Shown: one piece after another, positions 1 to 8,083 of the stretch
Numbering within the stretch: the first letter of the stretch is position 1
How the letters are laid out: the number at the start of each line of letters is the position of its first letter
From: a bacterium
GTDB taxonomy: Bacteria; UBA10199; 2-02-FULL-44-16; JAAZCA01
NCBI GenBank assembly: GCA_041648665.1
Contig: JBAZOP010000026.1
Coordinates: forward strand, 1-36,878
Direction of reading: 5' to 3'
Length of the DNA: 36,878 nucleotides
The notes under the pieces: generated by a model
Seen by the model: the letters and a program-made list of their open reading frames with translations, nothing else
Database searches by the model: none
What the model was told of the DNA's origin: nothing
Translations under genes and position numbers: made by a program

Positions 1-127
1 TGCAAGTGGTCATGCACAACCCTCTGCGCCTCAAGATTCGACGCCGCCTATCAAGTTGAAACCACCAAGCGGGAAGCGGCAATGTCACCCGAGGAGCTTG
101 AGCGTTACCGCGCCCACAAGCGCGCAG
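1..127. repeat. Left copy of 127-bp terminal direct repeat
   Basis: Bases 1-127 are identical to 36752-36878. An exact 127-base end overlap is what a de Bruijn assembler run with k=127 leaves on a circular or circularly permuted molecule. It is therefore better read as a sign of completeness than as a biological terminal repeat. The reading frame of a gene continues through it without a break. Confidence 0.95.
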
Positions 128-282
128 CCTGGAAACGCTACCGCGATGCGCACCGGCCCGAGAACATGCCGCCCGAGGAACTAGCTGCACTCCGCGCCAA
201 GTGGCGAGCCAAAGGCAGGCGCGGACGGGAAGCCCGGAACGCGAGACGGCTTGAGGCAAAGGCTCTCCTATCCCAAAGATGA
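1..282 (+). CDS. Cys-cluster basic protein, 3' part of gene split by contig ends
   Basis: This is the C-terminal part of a 167-residue protein that starts at 36530 and runs through the terminal repeat; the frame is open from base 1. The visible part continues a Cys cluster (CKWSCTTLC region) and then has a long, charged, Arg/Lys/Glu/Ala-rich helical tail with two similar PEEL segments (SPEELERYRAHKRAAW and PPEELAALRAKWRAKGR). The tail is very basic and could bind nucleic acid, but the family is not recognised. It ends in TGA at 280-282, and no gene follows for about 270 bases. An ATG at 82 could be taken as a start if the contig were treated as linear, but that would drop the cysteines. Confidence 0.75.
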   Translation, partial: CKWSCTTLCASRFDAAYQVETTKREAAMSPEELERYRAHKRAAWKRYRDAHRPENMPPEELAALRAKWRAKGRRGREARNARRLEAKALLSQR

Positions 283-549
283 TAATTGACTTTTACCAGC
301 CGAAGTAGGAACGTCCGCCCATGACGTTTCGGCGCGGGGCAGAACCCAATCATCTACAGCGCGCTCGTACCTCCCGAGCGATCCGCTCCATCACCGGGCG
401 AACCCCGCGCCTTCATTGCCCGCCCTCCCCTGACATTCAACGGAGTGAGGCGCATGACGCCCGGCGGGCATCTCTGACCCCCAACCGCTCGCAAACCATT
501 ACCTGCGAGCAAGGAGCGGCTGCTATGTGTCCTGACGGACTCGGCAACC
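283..549 (+). promoter_or_regulatory. Leader region before the terminase genes
   Basis: No convincing gene is present in these 267 bases. They contain a TTGACT hexamer at 286-291 without a good -10, an 8-bp inverted repeat (TGCCCGCC 417-424 with GGCGGGCA 463-470) and a perfect 7-bp hairpin at 487-510. The hairpin sits directly before an AAGGAG ribosome-binding site at 511-516. Late-gene control at this spot is plausible because it precedes the packaging genes. Confidence 0.4.
487..510 (+). promoter_or_regulatory. Perfect hairpin abutting an AAGGAG ribosome-binding site
   Basis: GCTCGCA (487-493) pairs perfectly with TGCGAGC (504-510) around a 10-base loop. The AAGGAG site begins on the next base and lies 8 bases before an ATG at 525. 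That ATG opens only a 15-codon reading frame ending at 572, which overlaps the GTG start (550) of the next gene. This could be a leader peptide whose translation reaches the small terminase start. Confidence 0.35.
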
Positions 550-999
550 GTGCGGGATTTGGCGAAGGGTAAACCCGAAAAAAACCCGAAGGCGGGTTAC
601 GGCAAGCCGCCCCATCCGGCCTTCGAACCCGGCAACCCCGGCGGGCCGGGCCGTCCCAAGGGTTCCGTCTCCCTCCTCACCGAGATCAAGCGCCGCCTCC
701 TGGAGATCGACCCCAAGAGCAAGCGCGAAATCCTGCAACACGTTACCGACGCCTACCTTATGCGCCTGCGTGACGGCGACCCGCGCATCCTGCAGGACTT
801 CCTTGACCGCACCGACGGCAAGCCGCGGCAGGGGATCGACCTCGGGACCGACGAGGGGGCGCTAACCCTCGTCTGGCCCGTCTCCACCACCAAGAGCGAA
901 TCCCCTAACGGCAACGGACACAACGGGAACGGGAACGGCAATGGGCCGACAAATCGTATTGCCAGCGCTGACTCCGGCGCAGGCAACGGTAGCCACTAA
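550..999 (+). CDS. Putative terminase small subunit (DUF5681-like N-terminus)
   Basis: A 149-residue protein directly before the large terminase. The N-terminus has a Gly/Pro/Lys patch (FEPGNPGGPGRPKGS) of the kind seen in small phage proteins that precede TerL. A helical middle follows (residues about 40-95), then a low-complexity Asn-Gly tail. Small terminases recognise packaging-site DNA and regulate TerL; that role here is inferred from position and the N-terminal motif. The GTG start has no clear ribosome-binding site of its own; the good AAGGAG upstream fits the 15-codon frame at 525 instead. The 3' end overlaps TerL by 59 bases. Confidence 0.55.
   Translation: MRDLAKGKPEKNPKAGYGKPPHPAFEPGNPGGPGRPKGSVSLLTEIKRRLLEIDPKSKREILQHVTDAYLMRLRDGDPRILQDFLDRTDGKPRQGIDLGTDEGALTLVWPVSTTKSESPNGNGHNGNGNGNGPTNRIASADSGAGNGSH
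907..945 (+). repeat. AAYGGN hexamer tract across TerS 3' end and TerL start
   Basis: Near-tandem six-base units AACGGC, AACGGA, (CAC), AACGGG, AACGGG, AACGGC, AATGGG encode an Asn-Gly-rich tail in the small terminase candidate. The last unit contains the ATG (941) of the large terminase. Slippage here would change the small-subunit tail length and the spacing of the TerL start. Confidence 0.7.
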
Positions 1000-2206
1000 T
1001 GCCGCACGCTTCCGGGTTGTGGCCTGCGGGCGTCGGTGGGGCAAAACCTTCTGGGGCTCCGGTGAAGCGTGCATCTCTGCCGCCGCCGGCGGGCGCGTCT
1101 GGTGGATCGGCCCCTCGTACAAGCAAGCCCAAGAGGGTTGGGGCGTCGTCAAGTGGATCGCTCGCCAGCTTCCCGGTTGCACGATCCGCGAAGCCGAGCG
1201 GGAAGTCATCTTCCCCGGCGGCGGGCGAGTCGAAATCAAGACGGCAGACGACCCTAACCGACTGCGTGGCAGCGGGCTTGACCTCGCGATCCTGGACGAA
1301 GCCGCGTACATGGGCGAGAGCGTGTGGGCTGACGTGGTTCGGCCTGCCCTCGTTGATCGCAAGGGTCGCGCGATCTTCATCTCCACGCCCCGGGGTCGCA
1401 ACTGGTTTCACGACCTATGGCTACGCGGAATGTCAGGCATGGACGGCTGGGCATCCTTCCAGTTCCCGACCGAATCCAACCCAAACCTTGACCGGGCCGA
1501 ACTTCTCGCACTTCGCGCAGAGTCTCCTGACCGCGTGCAACGCGAAGAGTTTGACGCCGACTTCATCGAAGACGGTGGAGTCTTCAGGCGTGTCCGAGAT
1601 TGCAGCACCGCCCCCATCGCAGAGCCCGTGGTCGGAGCCGAGTACGTCACCTTTGCCGACTTGGGCTTCGACGACTTCAACGCCGTGGCCGTGTTTCGAA
1701 TCGACGGCGTACATCGAAAGCGACCTACCCAAGTCTACGCCGACAGGTGGAACCGCGAAGGCTGGCCCGTCTCCCGCGCCCGCATCGCCGGAACCGGGAA
1801 GCGATACCCCGGCGTCCTCGCAATCGACGCGACCAAAGAGACGTTCAGGGACAACCTCGCAAGCCAGCTTCGAAGCGACCTTGCAGGCCGTTGTCGCGTC
1901 TTCCCCGTGCGATTCAACGCCGCCAACAAGGAAACCGCAGTCCTCGGGTTCGCCGGAGCCCTCGAAGCCGGAAGTGTCGAGCTACTCCATCCCGATTCAT
2001 GCCCAGCGGCGCTGGTTCAACTTCGAGAGCTTTCGGATTTCCAAGCAACGCGAACGGCGCTCGGGAATGTCCGCTATGCAGCTCCTAGCGGAAAGAATGA
2101 CGACATGGCGATAGCAGTCCTCACGGCTCACGCCATTGTTAAAGAAGGCCGGGGGAGCGGCGCGACCCAGTTTGATCGCGTCACGGGAGGCTCGGTTTAC
2201 TACTGA
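941..2206 (+). CDS. terL: Terminase large subunit
   Basis: This is the motor ATPase and nuclease that packages DNA into proheads. The 421-residue protein has a Walker A variant GRRWGKT at residues 30-36, Walker B LAILDE at 115-120 and a coupling motif STPRGR at 148-153. The C-terminal RNase H-like nuclease has acidic residues at about D240 (FADLGFDD), D296 (AIDATKE) and D387/D388 (KNDDMA). The ATG at 941 keeps the N-terminal adenine-binding segment (LTPAQ). It overlaps the small subunit by 59 bases and shows no strong ribosome-binding site, so its translation may be coupled. Domain order and length are normal for phage TerL. Confidence 0.95.
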   Translation: MGRQIVLPALTPAQATVATNAARFRVVACGRRWGKTFWGSGEACISAAAGGRVWWIGPSYKQAQEGWGVVKWIARQLPGCTIREAEREVIFPGGGRVEIKTADDPNRLRGSGLDLAILDEAAYMGESVWADVVRPALVDRKGRAIFISTPRGRNWFHDLWLRGMSGMDGWASFQFPTESNPNLDRAELLALRAESPDRVQREEFDADFIEDGGVFRRVRDCSTAPIAEPVVGAEYVTFADLGFDDFNAVAVFRIDGVHRKRPTQVYADRWNREGWPVSRARIAGTGKRYPGVLAIDATKETFRDNLASQLRSDLAGRCRVFPVRFNAANKETAVLGFAGALEAGSVELLHPDSCPAALVQLRELSDFQATRTALGNVRYAAPSGKNDDMAIAVLTAHAIVKEGRGSGATQFDRVTGGSVYY

Positions 2207-4101
2207 TGCTCTACCGCAACCGCTCTCTGGACTTGGTACTCGAAAGCATCCGCGACAGCGCGTCACCGATCACGGACGGCTCTGTATCCGACATGAGCGC
2301 GGCGATAGCTGGCGCACTCAAGGACATGCGGGCAGCGTACAAGGGCGGGGACGCCGCGCTGGACATGCTCATCATGAAGCGGGGCACGTCACCGGACGAT
2401 GCCCAGGCGATGCGCCGGCACTTCATGGACAAGCCCATCGCTGGCGTGGTTGTGGATACGCACGCGCGGTTCCTGTACGGCACACCGCCTCAGCGGGCCT
2501 ATTGGGTCGGACCCGAGCGCCCGGACGCGGTACGCGCGGCCCGGCGCATACTAGCGGGCGAATCTGTGGAGTCCGACAAGCGCACGGAAGCGCTGTCTCA
2601 GTGGTTCCGTGACGTTCACGACGCCAACAATCACGCGGCGCTCTTCATGCGCGGCGCGCGGCTCATGATGCGCGACGGAATGGCGGCGCTCAAGGTGTGG
2701 CTGGTCTACGAAGACGAAGACTACACCGACGAAGCGAAAACCCAGGTGCGGACAGAGGCCGTTCCGGTAGTCCGTATGGACTTCATGGGCACGCTCCCGG
2801 GTTCGCAATCCAAGGCGAACGGATCGGGTTACGAGGACGCTATCCCGATCTTCGATCCAGAGGATGCGGACTACGTTATCGCCGTGCTGGAGCTTCGCCG
2901 CAACCGCAAGGGCGACGTAGTGAAGCGCACGCTGTGGGGGAACGAAGAGTACACGGACATTGGGGATGATTGGGAGCCCATCGGCGCACCCGAGCCCCAT
3001 CCCTACGGCGCGCCGCCCTTCGTCTTCTTGGGCGACGGGTCCACGCTCCTGCATCGAGTCATCGGCTACCAGCGGGCGGCGGTCAACGTCCAGAGCGCGC
3101 TATCGGCTGGCATCCGCACCATGGCTGGCCAGCAAGTCGCCGTCCAGAAGGGCCGGGACAACAACCCGCGCGAGGACGACGGGAGCGGAGACGGCAAGGG
3201 CCGCGTTCGCATGGGCCGGGACAACATTCTCTATCTGGACGAAGGGAACACCGACTTCTTCTTCGCCTCGCCTTCATTCGACGCGGCGCCCATCGGGTCC
3301 GAGCTTGAAAAGCTGGTGCAAGAGGGGATGACGATGGCGGACCTCGCCCCAGCTATCGTGCTTGGCGGGCTTGCCGCGATCCAACCCGAGACCCTCAAGC
3401 AAATGCTCATCCCGACCATCGCGCGGTACACGGAGAACGTGACGCACGCGACGGCTTTCGAGGACGACAAGACCTTGATCCTGGCCCGGATCGCTCACGC
3501 CTACGCGGGCGAGTTCGGGCTTCCGAGCGGTTGGGACATCTACGAGGGCCAGCGCGGGGACAACCAACTCGACTGGGACATCACCTTCGCCGACTCCCCG
3601 CTCCCGGTTGACCGTGCTAGCGAGGAGACGCGGGACTCGCTGGCCATCACCCATGGAACCCTCACGCTGGAAGAGTTCGTCGGGAAATATCGCTTACCGT
3701 CAGGATCGGCGCAGGAGATTGCCGACTACGTGAAGGCTCTGCGCGAGGCGGACAAGGCGCGGTTCCAGGACACCATGCCGACGTTCGGAGAGGGCAAGCG
3801 GACGATGCTTGACGATCCCGACGCCGAAGAGCCCACGCCAAGCGCCACCGAGCCGACTGCGGCACCGACCACGGCATCGGCTAACGCTCAGGACATCGGG
3901 GCCGTGACCGACGCGGTTGACTTCCAGGCGCTTTCGCTCCTCTTGGAGCGGCTCAAGCGCATCAATGATCTTGCCCTTGCCAACGTGGTCCGAGACAAGA
4001 TCGCCGGGGCCCTGGACGCGAGCGTGGCGCCGCTCACCGAAGAGCAATTCCTTGGGCCCGAACCAGTAGTAGCGCCTACGCAGCCGGAGCCCAATGCCTA
4101 G
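2206..4101 (+). CDS. Portal protein (SPP1 gp6-like)
   Basis: A 631-residue protein immediately after TerL (TGATG, 1-base overlap), in the usual portal position and size. The segment KPIAGVVVDTHARFLYGTPP near residue 75 resembles the conserved N-terminal signature of SPP1-gp6-type portals. Twelve copies would form the ring through which DNA enters and leaves the head. The middle carries the wing/clip regions and an Arg/Gly/Asp-rich loop (around residues 315-340). The C-terminal 100 residues are Pro/Ala/Thr-rich before a final helix. No frameshift or truncation is seen. Confidence 0.85.
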   Translation: MLYRNRSLDLVLESIRDSASPITDGSVSDMSAAIAGALKDMRAAYKGGDAALDMLIMKRGTSPDDAQAMRRHFMDKPIAGVVVDTHARFLYGTPPQRAYWVGPERPDAVRAARRILAGESVESDKRTEALSQWFRDVHDANNHAALFMRGARLMMRDGMAALKVWLVYEDEDYTDEAKTQVRTEAVPVVRMDFMGTLPGSQSKANGSGYEDAIPIFDPEDADYVIAVLELRRNRKGDVVKRTLWGNEEYTDIGDDWEPIGAPEPHPYGAPPFVFLGDGSTLLHRVIGYQRAAVNVQSALSAGIRTMAGQQVAVQKGRDNNPREDDGSGDGKGRVRMGRDNILYLDEGNTDFFFASPSFDAAPIGSELEKLVQEGMTMADLAPAIVLGGLAAIQPETLKQMLIPTIARYTENVTHATAFEDDKTLILARIAHAYAGEFGLPSGWDIYEGQRGDNQLDWDITFADSPLPVDRASEETRDSLAITHGTLTLEEFVGKYRLPSGSAQEIADYVKALREADKARFQDTMPTFGEGKRTMLDDPDAEEPTPSATEPTAAPTTASANAQDIGAVTDAVDFQALSLLLERLKRINDLALANVVRDKIAGALDASVAPLTEEQFLGPEPVVAPTQPEPNA

Positions 4102-5014
4102 AGCCGACGCGATGCAGCAGATGTACGCGCGGTTCGCCGCGTGGAAGCGCTCCATGACGGGGCTCTCCACCCAGGCGCAGGCGCAGGCGTCCAAGCTCCT
4201 GAACGAGTACGCCGCCGAGCTTGTGCGCGCGACGATGGCCGGGACTTCTCCTACGGGCCCGGCGCTCACCACGCTGGACACGCGCCTGCTCGGCACGCTT
4301 GAGAACAAGCTGGCGAACCTAGTCACCATGCAGGGCCAGCTTCAGCAGGAGCTTGCCCAGCACACGCTCAAAGCCACGGCTCGCGGCATGGCCGAAGCCT
4401 ACGGCGGGTTCGGCGTGGTGACTCCTGGCGCAATCGCATCGGCGCAGACGGCGCTGGAGACGTTCGCCCGCAAGACGGGAAACATCGGGTTCGACTCATG
4501 GACCGGGCGGTTTCAGAACGCGGGGTCCGCGCTCCTGGAAGGGCTCAAGAAGGATCTGACAAGCGCACAACTTCACGGATGGAGCCAGTCCGACCTAGCT
4601 CGCGCGATGCTTCGCCGGCCGGAGTTCAATTTCAAGAACCTGCCGCCCGTCTCCGAGCGGGCCATGAACGTCTTTACCCGGGGCGGCACGCTCACCGAAT
4701 CGCAGGCCCTTGTCAATCGAGCCTATGGCATCGCTGAAACCGAGGCGGCATATGTCCGCTCACGCGATCTGGCGGCATGGACCGAGGGCTCCAGCATCGA
4801 ATACTGCTTCAACGCCAATGAAGTGCCGGTGGACGAAGACTGCATCGCGGCTACCGCCGCTGGCGTGATCCTGATTACCAAGATGATCGCCCTCTACGGC
4901 GACACCCCGCGTCACCCGAACTGCGATTCCGAGATTGTTCCCGTTCCCTCCGCCCTGCGCGAGCAGGCGACGGACCTTCAGAAAGCGCAAGCCGAAGAAC
5001 TGGCGGCTGCGTGA
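4094..5014 (+). CDS. MuF-like minor head protein
   Basis: A 306-residue protein overlapping the portal by 8 bases. After a long helical N-terminus, the C-terminal third carries the pattern expected of phage Mu gpF/SPP1 gp7 proteins: YVRSRDLAAW, then CFNANE...DEDC, then RHPNCDSEIVPV close to the end (around residues 220-290), with paired cysteines and a His-Pro-Asn-Cys motif. Such proteins sit inside the head, bind the portal and assist assembly or DNA ejection. Position between portal and scaffold supports the call. Confidence 0.8.
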   Translation: MPRADAMQQMYARFAAWKRSMTGLSTQAQAQASKLLNEYAAELVRATMAGTSPTGPALTTLDTRLLGTLENKLANLVTMQGQLQQELAQHTLKATARGMAEAYGGFGVVTPGAIASAQTALETFARKTGNIGFDSWTGRFQNAGSALLEGLKKDLTSAQLHGWSQSDLARAMLRRPEFNFKNLPPVSERAMNVFTRGGTLTESQALVNRAYGIAETEAAYVRSRDLAAWTEGSSIEYCFNANEVPVDEDCIAATAAGVILITKMIALYGDTPRHPNCDSEIVPVPSALREQATDLQKAQAEELAAA

Positions 5015-5050
5015 TGACCACCCAAGCCCGTAGGGGCGAGGAGTAACGAC

Positions 5051-5722
5051 ATGGACCCGAAGGCAGCAGTAGTGCCGCCCGACCCGGCGGCTCCGCCTGT
5101 AGTGGCAGATCCGCAAACCCCCGCGCAACCGTTCAAGGCGTTCGCCACCCAGGCGGACTTCGACGAATGGAAGGCCAAGGCCACCGAGGCCAAGGACAAG
5201 GAACTCGCCAAGCTCCGTAGGGAGTCGGAAGAGGCGCGGGCGAAGAGCATGACGGAAGACGAGAAGAGGCTGGCAGACGCCAAGGCCGAAGGGCGCAAGG
5301 AAGTCGAAACGCAACTGGAAGTGGCGAAGCGCGAGGCGGCGGTTCTCCGTCACCTTGCCGCCAAGCTCGGGCCCAATGCGACCGACGAGCAACTTGCGGA
5401 CTTGGCCAAGTTGGCGGGCGACGGCGACCCGAAAGAGGCCGTCGAAGCGCTCGCAGCGAAGTGGCCCGGCTTCTTCACTACCAACACGACCCGCGCCCCC
5501 GGTGGGGGAGGCGGACGAAACATCACAGCGGGCAACCCGTCGCCATACGGTTTCGACGCGACGGAATGCCAGCGCGCATTCGACGAACTCGGGCCGACCA
5601 AGTACAGGGAGTGGCACGCACAGAACCGCGCCGCAATCCTTGCCGCACAAGGCATGGAAGACGGCGACGGGATGAAAATGAGCGCGTCCATGACCTCCAT
5701 CGGCCCGCAACCCAAACGATAG
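5051..5722 (+). CDS. Capsid scaffold protein
   Basis: A 223-residue, highly charged protein just before the capsid gene. It has a Pro/Ala-rich N-terminus, a long predicted coiled coil (about residues 35-100, rich in Lys, Glu and Ala), a Gly-rich hinge (APGGGGGR near 145-155) and a helical, basic C-terminus ending QPKR. This is the usual make-up of siphovirus scaffolds (DUF4355-like), which template the prohead and are then removed. The start follows a GAGGAG-like site. A separate protease might process it; none is encoded next to it, but a ClpP-like protease is encoded at 23041. Confidence 0.75.
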   Translation: MDPKAAVVPPDPAAPPVVADPQTPAQPFKAFATQADFDEWKAKATEAKDKELAKLRRESEEARAKSMTEDEKRLADAKAEGRKEVETQLEVAKREAAVLRHLAAKLGPNATDEQLADLAKLAGDGDPKEAVEALAAKWPGFFTTNTTRAPGGGGGRNITAGNPSPYGFDATECQRAFDELGPTKYREWHAQNRAAILAAQGMEDGDGMKMSASMTSIGPQPKR

Positions 5723-5731
5723 AGGAACACC

Positions 5732-6643
5732 ATGACCCTTCAAACCAACTGGACCTCGGTGGGTTTGCTCGGCACTGCGGGTGTAGCTCCGGCGGCTTAC
5801 GCCGACGAGCTGTATCTCGCAGCCGAACAGAAGCAGCTCATCGTTCCGCTCGTAGCGGAGAAGCCCGCAGATCCGGGGCAGGATCTCTTCATCCCGAAGC
5901 TGGGGCTTTCGACCGCTGTCACCCGTTACTCCAACCTCACCACTGACGGCACGACCTACAGCGTCACCACGTCCGAAGGCCAGGACTTGACCTACGAAGC
6001 GCTGGACGACTCTCCCGTGCAGTTCATGGAGAAGTTCCAGTACGTGGCGATGGCGTATGACAAGATCGCCTGGAATCGCATGGCCATTCCCAAACGGCTG
6101 TCGTTCATCAACGGGTGGAAGAAGCAAGCGTCCGGCGCGCTGGCCCGCGCTGGCGACGCGTCGATCCTGAGCCTGGCCCTCCCGGCGCTCATTCCGTCCG
6201 CCAACCAAATCAACTCGGCGGCGGCGGCGCACTTCACGTTCGATGACATCGGAACCGTACTGAAGCTGCTCAAGAAGAACAACGGCGACGGCGAGTTCAT
6301 CGGCGTGCTGCACAGCGATGAGATCCCCTATCTCATCAACACACCGCAGTTGACGCAGTTCATGTGGACAGGTCGCCCCGATTCCGTCCGCAAGGATCTC
6401 GTCTTCGTGTACGGCCCGCTGACGATCTTCACTCACAACGACGTGTACGATGATACGCTGGACGGCTTCCACGGCATGTTCTTCAGCCGTGACGCCGTGG
6501 GCTATCGCTCGCGCAGCACGATGTCTATGGATGACTGGTACGACCCGAACACCAAGTCGTACAAGACCTCTCCCGACATCGACTACTGCTACGGGGCGAA
6601 GGAAACCAGCCTCATCGTCACCCTTCAGACCCCGAGGAGCTAA
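5732..6643 (+). CDS. Major capsid protein (HK97 fold)
   Basis: A 303-residue protein following the scaffold with a good AGAGGAAC-type ribosome-binding site. The order portal, MuF, scaffold, capsid and the size fit an HK97-fold major capsid protein. Features include an N-terminal arm (SVGLLGTAGVAPAAYADELY), an extended-loop-like segment with FIPKLGL and SVTTSEGQDLTYE, a helical P-domain section (around 130-200) and a late segment HGMFFSRDAVGYRSRS. The protein seems not to carry a fused delta domain or protease, so scaffolding is separate. Confidence 0.8.
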   Translation: MTLQTNWTSVGLLGTAGVAPAAYADELYLAAEQKQLIVPLVAEKPADPGQDLFIPKLGLSTAVTRYSNLTTDGTTYSVTTSEGQDLTYEALDDSPVQFMEKFQYVAMAYDKIAWNRMAIPKRLSFINGWKKQASGALARAGDASILSLALPALIPSANQINSAAAAHFTFDDIGTVLKLLKKNNGDGEFIGVLHSDEIPYLINTPQLTQFMWTGRPDSVRKDLVFVYGPLTIFTHNDVYDDTLDGFHGMFFSRDAVGYRSRSTMSMDDWYDPNTKSYKTSPDIDYCYGAKETSLIVTLQTPRS

Positions 6644-6645
6644 CC

Positions 6646-7125
6646 ATGAAGAAGATCATCGTCCTCTCGATCATCTGCCTCCTGGTGGCTCTCCCGGCGT
6701 CGGCCGCTACCGTGACGAGCGTTCTCAGCCATGACGTGAGGGATGGGTTCGGTCGCGTTACTGTTTACGCCGATACGCTGCTTGCGGCGGGCACGGTGGC
6801 AAACAGTCAGGCGATCAAGCTCGTCGACCCGGCATGGATCACGCTGGCCGGCGGGACGAACTACATCTCGTTGCCGCTGAGCATCGTGGTGAAGACCACG
6901 TTCGCCGTATGCGACACGTTCCACGTCGGCGTGCAAACCAGCGAGGACGGATCGACGTGGTACACGGCGCTGGCGTACACGTTGCAGACCTCATCCATGA
7001 CCGAGGGAACGCCCGAGGTAGTTTGGCTGACTCTGCCGGCAGCGCGGTACATCCGTGTTCAGCAGAACGTCAAGACCACGGCGACGGGGCACTGTTACAC
7101 GTACATCACGTACCCGGTGAAGTAG
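6646..7125 (+). CDS. Sec-secreted beta-rich protein in the decoration-protein slot
   Basis: A 159-residue protein starting two bases after the capsid stop. Residues 1-21 are a textbook signal peptide: Lys-Lys, a hydrophobic core (IIVLSIICLLVAL), then PASAA, with likely cleavage after ASA at about 20. The mature part is rich in beta-prone Thr/Val/Tyr and has two cysteines (AVCDTF and GHCYTY) that could form a disulfide after export. Position is where many phages encode a head decoration or fibre protein, yet those are assembled in the cytoplasm. The function is unknown; it could be exported to the envelope or retained through an uncleaved signal. It pairs conceptually with the secreted proteins at 16891 and 17395. 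Confidence 0.75.
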   Translation: MKKIIVLSIICLLVALPASAATVTSVLSHDVRDGFGRVTVYADTLLAAGTVANSQAIKLVDPAWITLAGGTNYISLPLSIVVKTTFAVCDTFHVGVQTSEDGSTWYTALAYTLQTSSMTEGTPEVVWLTLPAARYIRVQQNVKTTATGHCYTYITYPVK

Positions 7126-7134
7126 GGAGATTTC

Positions 7135-7341
7135 ATGTCGCACATAACGGTACTCGCACCTAACGGCCTTGTGATGGACGTTACCGATCCATCGCAAGAA
7201 GCGTCGTTTGCGCGCGCCGGAGTGCGCGGCTGGAAACTCGTACCAGAAGCAACAACCTCCGACGCGGGGGCGGGTTCACAGGAGCCCGCTCCCGTAGCGG
7301 AGCCCGTTCGAGTGAAGCGTCCTTACAAGAGGCGGAAGTAG
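7135..7341 (+). CDS. Small hypothetical protein with basic C-terminus
   Basis: A 68-residue protein with a GGGAG ribosome-binding site before ATG 7135. The N-terminal half looks like a compact beta domain (SHITVLAPNGLVMDVTDPS), followed by an Ala/Pro/Glu linker and a very basic tail, VKRPYKRRK. Proteins of this size and charge pattern are common between capsid and connector genes in siphoviruses, but no family is recognised. The tail suggests nucleic acid or acidic-surface contact. Confidence 0.6.
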   Translation: MSHITVLAPNGLVMDVTDPSQEASFARAGVRGWKLVPEATTSDAGAGSQEPAPVAEPVRVKRPYKRRK

Positions 7342-7342
7342 C

Positions 7343-8083
7343 ATGGCGCTTTGCACAGCGGTACAGGTGATCGGGAAGCTCCCGATCCAGTACTCGACAA
7401 CCGACGTTCCGACATCGACTGCCAGCGCCAACATGGGCCTGGATACGATGATCGCCAAGAGCGGCGGGATCATCGGGTTTGCGCTCCGCAAGTTCTGCTA
7501 CACGTTCAACGCCGTTGACCACGCGACCTACCCGACCCCGGCCCCGATCAACCTGGCAGCGATTCATTTTACGGCCTCGCAAGCATTTGAGCAGTTGGGC
7601 CTGATCCAGAACAACGAGGGGCTAGGCGCGTCGGCGCAGTACCACGTTGAGCAAGGGAACGCGCTCCTGGCCGGTATCGTCGCCGCGCGTGGCGAGACGG
7701 GGCTGGAAGTCACAACCGCCGAGACGTTGACCTTCGGCACGGACAGCGGCAAGCCCTGGGGATTGAACGCCGACGAAGCCTACCTTGCAGCTACGTCGCC
7801 GCTCACCTCTACCGAGCCGCCGCACATTATCCGGGAGCGCGTGCGGCTTGCGATCACGGACGCGGGGACATCGAGCTACACCGCCGCCGAGTTGAACCGG
7901 ATGCGCTACGCCGAGCGGGACGAATACGGCCATTACAACGGCGAGTACGCCGTCCGGTGGGACTTGGCGCGCGGCAAGTGGATCTTCCAGGCGCTCAACA
8001 CCGAACTCCTCAAGGCCACGGTCATCGTGAAGTACCAATGGAATTACCAGCGCAACGCCGGCGACGGCTGGCCGGGGGTGTAG
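7343..8083 (+). CDS. Hypothetical head-tail region protein
   Basis: A 246-residue protein in the slot usually held by head-completion or adaptor proteins, between the capsid block and the neck genes. The N-terminal 60 residues are hydrophobic and Thr/Ala-rich without a clear signal peptide; the C-terminal half is mixed alpha/beta with several Tyr and Trp residues (GHYNGEYAVRWDL, VKYQWNYQ). No diagnostic motif is seen. The stop TAG shares one base with the next GTG start, so the two are probably co-translated. Confidence 0.6.
   Translation: MALCTAVQVIGKLPIQYSTTDVPTSTASANMGLDTMIAKSGGIIGFALRKFCYTFNAVDHATYPTPAPINLAAIHFTASQAFEQLGLIQNNEGLGASAQYHVEQGNALLAGIVAARGETGLEVTTAETLTFGTDSGKPWGLNADEAYLAATSPLTSTEPPHIIRERVRLAITDAGTSSYTAAELNRMRYAERDEYGHYNGEYAVRWDLARGKWIFQALNTELLKATVIVKYQWNYQRNAGDGWPGV

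Noticed and set aside
1..127. 127-bp repeat as true phage terminal repeats
   Set aside because: The length equals a standard k-mer size and the repeat is within a coding gene, so an assembly overlap is more likely, although direct repeats cannot be ruled out without reads.
321..572. 83-codon frame before the small terminase
   Set aside because: Arg/Pro/Thr-rich product without a domain; only its last 15 codons follow a good ribosome-binding site, so those alone are kept as a possible leader peptide.
999..2114. 371-codon frame inside the large terminase
   Set aside because: It is the +1 shadow of TerL, rich in Ser/Pro/Arg, with no motif.
2451..2459. DnaA-box-like TGTGGATAC in the portal gene
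   Set aside because: It is the reverse complement of the 9-mer at 24060, but it lies in a coding sequence with no other origin features, so chance is the simpler reading.
4760..6472. 570-codon open frame on the minus strand
   Set aside because: It lies antisense to the MuF-like, scaffold and capsid genes; its Arg/Val/Leu-rich product looks like a shadow of GC-rich coding DNA and has no domain.
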